Of a stretch of 64,000 nucleotides of DNA, positions 55,301 through 64,000 are shown one piece after another. The stretch's first letter is position 1, and each line of letters opens with the position of its first letter. Below the pieces are notes generated by a model. The model was not told the DNA's origin and ran no database searches. It saw nothing but the letters and a program-made list of their open reading frames with translations. The stretch is from Pipra filicauda (Eukaryota > Chordata > Aves > Passeriformes > Pipridae), in assembly GCF_003945595.2 (NCBI RefSeq), contig NW_024104376.1, positions 2,170,001 to 2,234,000 of the forward strand, given 5' to 3'. A program made the position numbers and the translations under genes.

Positions 55301-57019
55301 CTACCCCAGGAGATTTGTCAGCGCATGGAGAACCTGTGCACCTCTTTAATCAAGTGGCAGATAATGAGAGGGTAGCATGAATCCATGGCACTGCTGTTTG
55401 CAGTTACTCGGATTGCCTCAAAGCTCAAATTGCCTGGTGCTATATATACAGACAGTTGTGCTGTTTACCGGGTCGGCTCTCAAACAGTTAACCAGCTTTA
55501 ACCCCAGAGATAGGTTTGGGGGTTTTTTTGGCCACACTAGACTAATTTTCAATGTCAGCTTCCTCAGCCTTGCAGAAATATAATGAATTTTCACAAAAGC
55601 AAAGGAGAACGTCGCTGCATGGGTTTGACGCCAGCTGGCTGCTTGAGCCTGAAGTACAAAGGAATTTGATATACAACAGTGAACTCGGCAAAAGACATAT
55701 TCCACCTGTTACGGAAAGTGAAATGAGGACAGTTTCATCTCCAAGCAGAGGAACCACAGACCTTTGTGCTTTTGGCCACAAGCTCAATAAGCACACGCTC
55801 TGAAAAACACAGCAAACTCTGAGTTCATACTTCTGAATTTAGAAAAGGTATGGACTTTTTCTCCTTTACTTTCAAGCAGCAAGTGAAGTTCACACAAGGC
55901 TTGCATGCAGATCAGGTGAGACAGCTTACAAGCACCGGGCTGTGCTCACCAGATCTTTGGCTGCCTCGAATGCACAGATTCACATGTTCCACCGGCAAAC
56001 TCCTGTTTATCCCATAAATCCTTCTGAACAATCTACGCTGTCAGCCTGCATTTAAAGTGTGCCTGCTTAAACCACAAAGAGTACAGCAGGAGAAAAGCTT
56101 CAATTCTTTGATTCACAAAAAGAAAAAAGCCCATCTTGTACAGAAGATCAAACGAAGCTGCCTCGGTGTACAGCATTACAAGCACGGCGTACAGCACCAC
56201 TCGGCAGCGCTGACTGGCATGCAAGCACCAAGGACGTGCTTATCTCTTTCTGCCAGGACAGAGTAACTGCATTTCTTCTTCCAAACAAGCCCTACTGAAC
56301 TGTAGCAAATGCATCTCAACCACTGAAACAGCAGATGCACACAGTTTGGCTGAACTTGCCTGTTGTGACCTGCACACACGTAATTGCACACCAGGGTTGT
56401 AAGACCTGAGCAAGAAGGCCAAGTTTTGAAATAGCACTTGATCACCCTTAGTAAGAACTGCAATAAGCTTCTGAAAACCAGGATTTGAATCAATGAGAAA
56501 GATTAGAATTCAAAAGGCAGAAGGAAAACAAAGATTAATTAAGAACAGGGCTTTGCAAATCTTGAAATTTAAACCCTGAAAGGGGAGAAGAAGCTATCCT
56601 CCTTCTTCACTGTTTTAGCCATTCTCTCACGGCAGCACAGAACACCTCTAGTACCTCCTCCCATTGAACATCCCCCAGAAGAGGACTAGGAAGGGATTCA
56701 CACCTCACATTCCACCCAGGATAAACCTTTAGAGCACTATCGCTGTTCTAGCCAAGTCCTGTTCATCACCTGAATCTACAGTCCTGAATCACCAAACCAA
56801 CTGGGGCTGGGCAGCTTTAAACAAGGCTGCAAGCCATATACAGAGCACTGCTAAGGCTTTTGTAGCAGTGCCATGAAAACCTATGTTAATACCCTTCTTA
56901 GGGGATACCCCTCCTTCCACAGTAGGGGAAGTCAATGCACATGGACTGCTCCCCTCCAAATACTGGTGTAACACATTTGGTTATTAGTTCTTCCTTTCAA
57001 TATCTCACTCAGCAAAAAC

Positions 57020-57210
57020 CAGGGAGACAAGACTGGAAGGGGCCTCGGGAGGCTTTGTGGTCTGCTTCCCCAATAAAAGTGAGGCCAACTTCGATGAGGT
57101 TTCTGGGGGTCTGTTCTGTCCAGCCTTGAGTGTCCCTAGGGGTGGAGATTCCTGGGCTCCTCTTCCTAAGCTGCTGCTTAGTGTCACTATAAAATCGTTT
57201 TCCTTACCTA
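57020..57210 (-). mobile_element. Old, diverged CR1 LINE fragment (probable)
   Basis: The plus strand contains AAGACTGGAAGGGGCCTCGG, GAGGCCAACTTCGATGAGG, CAGCCTTGAGTGTCCCTAGG and GGTGGAGATTCCTGGGCTCC. This follows the layout of older CR1 3' ends (GACTGGAAGGGGCCTCAGGA...CCAACTTCGACT...GGATGGAGATTCCACC), with many changes. Minus orientation. Confidence 0.65.
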
Positions 57211-59700
57211 AAATCCAGAGTTCACTGTCCCAGCAGTTCAAACCCACTGTTTTCCAAGCACCTCTGACACTGCTTTGTCAACATAACACAGTAAATATAT
57301 GTGGAAAGTGTTTATTTGTTTTATGCAAGTAAAAGTTTTGATGTCAAAGGAATTCAAACATCCACCATAGGTACACAAAACAGCATTTTCACAACCCAAT
57401 CTGGGAAAGTCTGTGGTATTGTGAAAATTACAAAAAAACAATTAAGGACCTCCTACAAAAAGGAGTCACCCCAGTCGCTAACTTGCTCCATTTCTTCATG
57501 GTTCTCAAAAATTAATTCACAGTACTTTACAGCTAAGTTGATTTTAACAAAGAAACATTCATCTGGTCATTTGACACCTCTGGTAATGCAGGAAATCCAT
57601 CTAAGCCTTACAGCTCCTCACACGCTCCGATGCCCCCTTATTCTTCTAACAGACCTCATCAACCTGCACCTACAATACACAGCTGGTTGTGACCTATTGC
57701 TATTAATTTATCCATTAAAGACAAAAGAAAGTGTCGAAGTTGGATGAGGATTTCTGACTTAGGCTTTAACCACTGTAATGCACAGGACTAGCATACAAAT
57801 TACAAGTTTACAGAAAGTGCTTGGAAAGGGTCACCTTCTATTTAGAATTGTATTATCTACTCGCCCCCAGAGACCACCTTGATTTAGCACCATGTAACCC
57901 ACATTCCAACACTTCACAGTGATATTGTTACGTGAAAGGTTTCCCCTTCCTTCCATCCTGCTCAGCCATGTGAAGCAGAATCAATTCAACCAGCTCTTCT
58001 CCCAAAGACGGCCAATTTGAGGACAGGTTGCTCAGAACCTAAACACACACATGCACACAGTCACAAAGAGCCTGAGGAAACCCACACTTCTATTCCTGTG
58101 CTGGACATGCTGAGGAAGAAAGTCTTAGATCACTCAACTCTTGCCATGTGGTCTCAAATGAAGTTTGTAACAGAAAAAGCCAACAGAGATTACATGATTT
58201 TATTTTGCTCACTGAAGTGAGAACCTTTGGAAGCTTTAATTCTTGGGCTCTAGTTCTAGATCCCCAAGCGTAAGTTTGACTCAAATCCACCTGCTGCTCA
58301 CCAGCATGGTTAGCTCTGTCTTAGACTGAAAGGCTGAATTCTTGCAAGACAATGAAAAATACAGGCTGCAGAATAAGGATGCAGCTGCTCTGAAAAGGTG
58401 GGCAGCAAAGGGAGTTACTGAACTGCCCACCTTCCCACAACGGGTAGCAATGCTTTAAGGCACTGATCCATGAACTGTGTTTTTTGTGACAATGGCGTGT
58501 ACCCTACCACAAATCCACAGGCAGTGCAAAGCCCAGGCTGCAACACAACTGTGCCAAAATCATGCAACCAAAATGCTGTATAGAGCAAAGCACCTTCCCA
58601 CTGTTCCCAGCAACAAGGGATCCCCACAAGAGCTGCTCAACACCACTGATGTGCCTGTGTTTAACATCTGCACTGAGAAGTAATTTATGATTTTAAGGAG
58701 AGCTTCTCAAAGAGGCCAAAGGTGCCTCAAATTGTTTTCCCCAGAGTAAAATGCATCTGCAGACAGTCCTTGAGGAGCAGCTAACACGTGGGTGTTTAAT
58801 AACACAATGTTGTTCTCATTTCTTGACAGTCTCCTGGGCATTGCAGGGTCAACACAGGCCAAAACTTTTACAAATTTTATGTTGCAGTTGAAAAGAAGAA
58901 CACACACACTTTTCACATCGTTTATAGACTAGACACAACTTGTTCCAGAAAGAACCAATCTGTTTTTCCCGCTTGTACAAATACCCACCAACCAACTTAA
59001 CCACACTGAACAGCCAAACACTTGTACTGGTAACTAGTTTTGTTACCACAACACACCAAAGTGAAAACGAACCTTAATAATGTGACACAAGCAAGATTTA
59101 AAGTATATATATTTTTAATGTGCTCGTTTTTCATGTGGTCAACTTCTGCATTTATGCTCTGGTAAGCGTGACGTATCATCAGTCTTAATAGACTTCCAGT
59201 GCAACAGCAGTTTCTGATTTATTTCTCCCCATCCCACATCCTCTTCAGAGTCCATTTCTATTTCAAGCATCAGTACCCAATGCCTGCAACATCTGCAGGT
59301 TGCCAAGCCAGTTTAGCTAAGGAAAAATGGATACAAACTACTTGCCAACAGAAGAAAATACACCCTGCACTGCAAACTGGTTAACTTGTGCTTTTTCTAT
59401 CTATCTGTAAATAGGGCAATGCCAACTGCTAATTAAAACAGACAGGTTCAAATGGTGTAAAAGCTGTAATTACAATATGACGTGTAAGTCTCTAAATATA
59501 TATTAAAAAAAACAAGGCTAAAAAGCCCTCCAGCCCAAACCCTGAAAACAGATCAGCACTTGCAGCTTTTCACACTGCATTAAGGAGAGCAGAGAGCTGC
59601 TGATAGAGGCTCCCCTGCACAGAAGGGAAGCACAAGAAATGCACTAAGAAGCAGGGAAAACAGAGCCCATGACATCTGCTGTTACACGGCACTGAAGCCA

Positions 59701-59830
59701 CGCTCTCCTCAGGCTCCCGATGAGCCCTTCGGCTGCCGGAGGATCTGCTCGTGACGTCAGCCGACAGCAGCTGCAATGCAGCACTCGCACGGGCGATGAG
59801 CATCTCTGGATTCCTCTTCCACTGCCACTC
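59701..59830. promoter_or_regulatory. CpG-containing pocket with consensus CRE inside MTSS1 intron
   Basis: A full palindromic CRE, TGACGTCA, lies at 59752-59759 within a locally GC- and CpG-richer stretch (GGCTGCCGGAGGATCTGC, GCACGGGCGATGAG). It could be an intronic enhancer or an alternative promoter; no first exon is recognised beside it. Confidence 0.35.
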
Positions 59831-60705
59831 ATCCTGAGAGAACTCAAGGGCACGCCTTCCACAGAAATAATTGCCAGGTTTAATCTGTCCAGCTGCAATC
59901 CATTCCAGATACAACCGCCTGTGACGGGCTCTAGCCTAGATTTTTGTAACAGTTTGTTTAAAGTAGGTAAAACAAATGATTCAATTAAAAAGACAGCCCC
60001 CAAAGAACTGGTTTTTGGTACGGGAGTAAGGGTTGTATAATTGGGTCTTGAAGTAAGCAGTGTTTTTCTGGTTAAGAAAAAAAAATCGGTTCAAAGAAAG
60101 TAGTTAGTCTCATTAATCTGCCATTCCCAAAAGGATCAAAAGGGTGTGAAAGGCATAGCTTGCAGGTCAGAATATAATAAAACAAGAAAAAGGTACCTCA
60201 GTTGGCAACCCAGGATAAACCAGCAATACACGTGGGACGTGGATTATTTTACTATAGAGAAGATGTGGCAAAAACCTATGGCAGCAGAGGTGGGAAGCTC
60301 TCACTGTGGGAGACTGCTGAAATTGTAAACATTAACAAGAACAGAATCCCACTGAAGGAGCTCTGGTTTATCTACTAACAAAGCTTTATATCAGGTTTGC
60401 TAAACTGTAGGTGAGCTAGGGGCTCACCTAGGCCTGAAACAACTAAAAAATGTGTTGAGCTCCAAAGAGAGAAATGGCAAATCATCTGCCATAAAAACAA
60501 AATTAAACCTAACACTATTTTAAAGCACTTAAGAATGTGACTGAAAAGAAAACAGCTATAAATCAGCATAAGCAATTACCCATCCAATGATTGCTCCTCT
60601 TATTAGAGGTAACTCTTGCAAGTCAAGTCAGCAGACACAATGGGAAGGAGGAGGGAGTACCCCCACAGACATTTTTTCTAGCAGTGACCGAACATGAGAA
60701 GACTC

Positions 60706-60728
60706 CACTTTAGGTTTAACCTAAAGTG
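60706..60728. repeat. Near-perfect 23-bp palindrome
   Basis: Arms CACTTTAGGTT and AACCTAAAGTG flank a single T. The two 11-nt arms are exact reverse complements. It lies in the MTSS1 upstream intron. No known site is assigned. Confidence 0.75.
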
Positions 60729-61812
60729 CATACAGAACATAATACAATACGGCTTCCTTTGAAGCTTGACTGCCTTTTGCAAAAGGAAGAAAAAGTGGCA
60801 TCGAAAGAAATCAGTGAAGAGACTTTTTAGCAGAAGCTCTTTTCCAACAGGGTACCACCCTCCTTCAGCCTGACCTCTGTGCCGAGTCACCTCCAGGGAG
60901 TACCATGGACAGGGTGCTCCTCACCCAAATGTACCTGTTGGTTAGTACCCTGCTGACTACTAAAAATGCACTTTTGCTATAAGGTGCTGTTAACAGAGTT
61001 GCACTGGACACGTTTCAAACAATTTTGCCCGTGAGAAAACAGTTTGCAATTTCCAAACAACTTTCAATGGGACTTTCCCAGTGAGAAAGACTGACCTATC
61101 TCTAACATGGAGAAGTCAAACTAGGGGTACCTCAAACGCTTGGGGCAGGATGAGCACCTGCCTCAGCCACCTTCTGCCAAGCCACATGTCAAGAAAAATG
61201 TTCTGACAAGCAGGCAGAGATCAGAAGTACAATTTGCTCATTTAAAAATATATCTCCCATCAATTTATTCTGCCATCTGTTAGCAGGGTCAAACGTCAAT
61301 CCAAAATCTACACAAGCCATGAGCCCTCTCATGTGAGGCATCCTTCCTTCTGCAGCCAGCAGCACACAAGTGTTTGATGGGCTCAGGATCTCAGCCCAGC
61401 TTCCTCTGGTTCTCTGGCCAAAATGATGTGGTGCACATAGAGCAAGGCTGTCAGGGACAGCCTTTGGCACACTGCAAAACCCAGGAACAAATGTGGATCT
61501 GGATCTTTGGATCTGCAGCAGGATGCTGTTATCCACCCTACTCCTTTAGAAATTTTGGGCCCTTCTGTTTCTATGTGACTAGCATCAATATCTCCCAACA
61601 GCAGTTCTGGAGCCCTGGAAAAGGCCACTGGTGCATCAAGGATCCCTCCTAAAAATAAGAACCACTAGAGATGACAACACCCACCAGAAAGATGGGCATA
61701 CAGAGAGAAAACAACACAGGTGCATCTCCCAAGACCTCACCAGATGTCAGAACAGGGTCCATCCTCTCTCAGTTCACAAGATTGCTTCACATGGTTGCTC
61801 TCCACCAAGGTG

Positions 61813-62650
61813 TCACAGAATCATAGAATCTTAGGTTGGAAAAGACCTCCAAGATCATCAAGTCCAATCTCTGACCTATCACCTATCCTGTCAACTAAAC
61901 AATCAACAGCCCTAAGTGCCACGTCCAATCATTTCTTGAACATCTCCAGGAATGGTGACTCCACAACTTCCCTAGACAGCCTGTTCCGATGCTTAACCAC
62001 CCTTTCCGTGAAGAAACTCTTCCTGATGTCCAACCTGAACCTCCCCTGGTGGAGCTTGAGGCCATTTCCTCTGGTTCTGTCTAGTTGCCTGGGAGAAGAG
62101 GAGGAGACACTGATTCCCACCTGGCTACAACCTCCTTTCATGTGGTTGTAGAGGGTGATAAGGTCACCCCTCAGCCTCCTTTTCTCCAGGCCAAACACTC
62201 TCCGCTCCCTCAGCCACTCCTCATGTGACCTACTCTCCAGACCCTTCCCCAGCTCCACAGCCCTTCTCTGGACTTGCTCCAACACCTCAATGTCCTTCTG
62301 GTAGTGAACTGAACACAGGATTTGAAGTGCAGCCTCACCAGTGCCAAGTACAGAGGGACAATCACTACTCTGCTCCCACAGGCCACACTAGTTTTGATAC
62401 AAGCCAGGATGCCATTGGCCCTCTTGGCCACCTGGGAACATGGGCTGGCTCATGCTCACTTGTTATTGACCAGCACCCCCAGGTCCTTTTCCACTGGGCC
62501 ACTTTCCAGCCACCGTTCCCCCAGCCTGTAGCATTGCATGGGGTTGTTGTGACCCAAAGGCGCAACCCGGCTCTTGGCCTTGTTGAACCTCACACCACTG
62601 GCCTCAGTCCATCAATCCAGCCTGTCTACATCCCTCTTCAAGAAGTTGGC
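61813..62650 (-). mobile_element. CR1 LINE, 5'-truncated copy of about 840 bp
   Basis: The plus strand begins TCACAGAATCATAGAATC TTAGGTTGGAAAAGACCTCC and runs through the CR1 3' part of ORF2 to AAGGCGCAACCCGGCTCTTG and CCATCAATCCAGCCTGTCTA. Read on the minus strand it keeps pieces of the ORF2 C-terminal region (for example [19 protein letters not shown] and [15 protein letters not shown] within 61929-62285), broken by stops and frameshifts. Longest mobile element in the window; dead copy. Confidence 0.95.
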
Positions 62651-64000
62651 AGTCAATAGGAAACATGTTGTTCCGGCACTATATTCTCATCCCATTCCAA
62701 AAGTAAGGAAACGGTCAAGCTCCAAACGTGCCAGTGGTCCATCAATTTAGTACAGACAACACTTCCAAAAGGAAAAACTTCCTGGCTAAAGTCACACACA
62801 CTCTTTAACCCAACCTCTCAAACTGACTAATTCATTTATAGCAGGATACACTTCCTGCATAAAACATCCATATGCAGAAAATATTACAAACTTCCTTTAA
62901 AATCTATATTTAAATTGGAGTGATAACGCACTGCTGATATGGCTGCTGATATTCAGTGCACATCACTGACTTTTTAAGTGGCCTAGAGTTTAGATGCTTT
63001 AGTATGGCTTTCTATTATTTTATCTGCAAGTTTCCCTCCGTCACCATCCGAATGCTCTTTCAGGAGAGCCGCCAAGACAGATACCACCTGTCCTGGTGAC
63101 TCACAGCAGTCAACTGGATGCAATCTAAGGAGTGTGAATCATCGAGAAGAGCTAGTCCAGCATTTTGATAGAAAAGTGTATCATCTTCATCAACCTGGAA
63201 GGCTCTTTTACATCAGAGAGTAAGGGAAGATCCACCAGGCAAAGAGCCAAGTCCTCTCTCTACAAAAGCTTCCTGACTATTGCTGCAGGGACAACCGCAG
63301 GGACAGCAATGGTAGTTCTGTCCAACTGACACAATTCCCTTGCTCACCCACATGGACAGGTTGACTCCAGAAAGAAACCGCCTGTTCTTTCTCAACCAAT
63401 GCAGTAAGACTAGAAAGGTCTACAGCCTCCTTAGGCAGAATGAGGAAAACTCTGCCTCCTATAAAATGCTCTTTGTCCAGTGAACAATAAAGCACTATTG
63501 GTTAGAAAATACGAAACCTGCCTGGCTGTGGGAATAGGGACCTGAGCGCCACTTTTACTCCTGGAATTCCCTCTGATGAACAAGAACGAACCCCCCAAAT
63601 ACCTATGATTAAAAATTCAGGATAATTTGATTCTCCACAGAACACCAATGCCATACTGGTGGTGTTTTGGGGAAATTTCTGCGAAGTCGATGTAATGTTT
63701 TTCGGCATGGCCTCTCTCATCAATGAACACAGAGAGGTCTGCAGTGTGAGCCTGAAAGATAAGCATGCTGAGTCTCATCTTCAGTACACAGATCTCCAAG
63801 GAGTACCTGCTCGATTTCTCCCAGTAACTTCAGATATAATGTACAGGGGGGTTGCATGGGGCGGGAAGGCAACGCTATTACAATTTCTATGACTATGACC
63901 TTTAAATGTTTAACTAGCAATCTATTCTTTGCAGTCAAGATAAAGCAGCAGGTGATTGGCTTCACTATGAGTCACTACACTCCTGTAGAGCAGTAACTCA

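Larger units (their letters stand above)
47181..64000 (-). other. MTSS1: MTSS1 upstream intron, at least 16.8 kb
   Basis: From the acceptor at 47181 to the right edge no further MTSS1 exon was found; I looked for the peptides of the three upstream human exons (TTVVAAAAFLDAFQK, GSYPVWEDFINKAGK, MEAVIEKECSALGG). Contents: the A/C-rich and poly-A tract at 49.1-49.3 kb, an old CR1 at 57.0 kb, a CRE-containing CpG pocket at 59.7 kb, a palindrome at 60.7 kb and a CR1 copy at 61.8 kb. The rest is ordinary AT-rich sequence. Confidence 0.7.

Noticed and set aside
59570..59914. 114-codon minus-strand open frame over the CRE pocket
   Set aside because: No recognised domain or Kozak support; explained by local CpG-rich composition. 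The CRE is reported separately.
61929..62285. 118-codon minus-strand open frame that looks protein-like
   Set aside because: It is a surviving piece of CR1 ORF2 within a truncated dead copy, not a host gene.

Overview
This is vertebrate nuclear DNA, almost certainly from a bird. Coding sequence is split into short exons with GT-AG introns, and the dispersed repeats are mostly CR1 retrotransposon fragments, the typical avian element. Gene order is TATDN1 (minus) - NDUFB9 (plus) - MTSS1 (minus), the arrangement I recall from human 8q24. The species cannot be named from sequence alone. Gene identities come from recognising the encoded peptides, not from a database search.

Layout. Positions 1-6592 hold the 5' part of TATDN1 (six coding exons; the 3' end lies beyond the left edge). 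A GC-rich stretch at about 6.1-7.1 kb holds a head-to-head promoter: only 96 bp separate the TATDN1 and NDUFB9 start codons. NDUFB9 is complete in four coding exons (6689-10185), with a polyadenylation signal at 10253. A 1.9 kb intergenic gap (10.29-12.21 kb) carries a degenerate tandem repeat. MTSS1 then fills the rest of the window on the minus strand: 3' UTR 12.21-14.47 kb, twelve constitutive-looking coding exons between 14469 and 47180, and more than 16.8 kb of upstream intron to the right edge. The first exons (start of the I-BAR domain) were not found and should lie to the right.

The three genes have unrelated jobs. TATDN1 is a TatD-type metal-dependent nuclease, NDUFB9 is an LYR-family accessory subunit of respiratory complex I, and MTSS1 is a membrane-bending I-BAR/WH2 actin regulator. 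The functional link seen is transcriptional (shared TATDN1/NDUFB9 promoter) and positional (convergent NDUFB9/MTSS1).

No new gene system was found. The most interesting signals are splicing features in MTSS1: a 12-nt in-frame microexon candidate at 38044-38055, an 18-nt one at 22540-22557, two tandem-acceptor sites, and a perfect inverted repeat upstream of the first microexon. A 51-nt frame-preserving cassette candidate lies in TATDN1.
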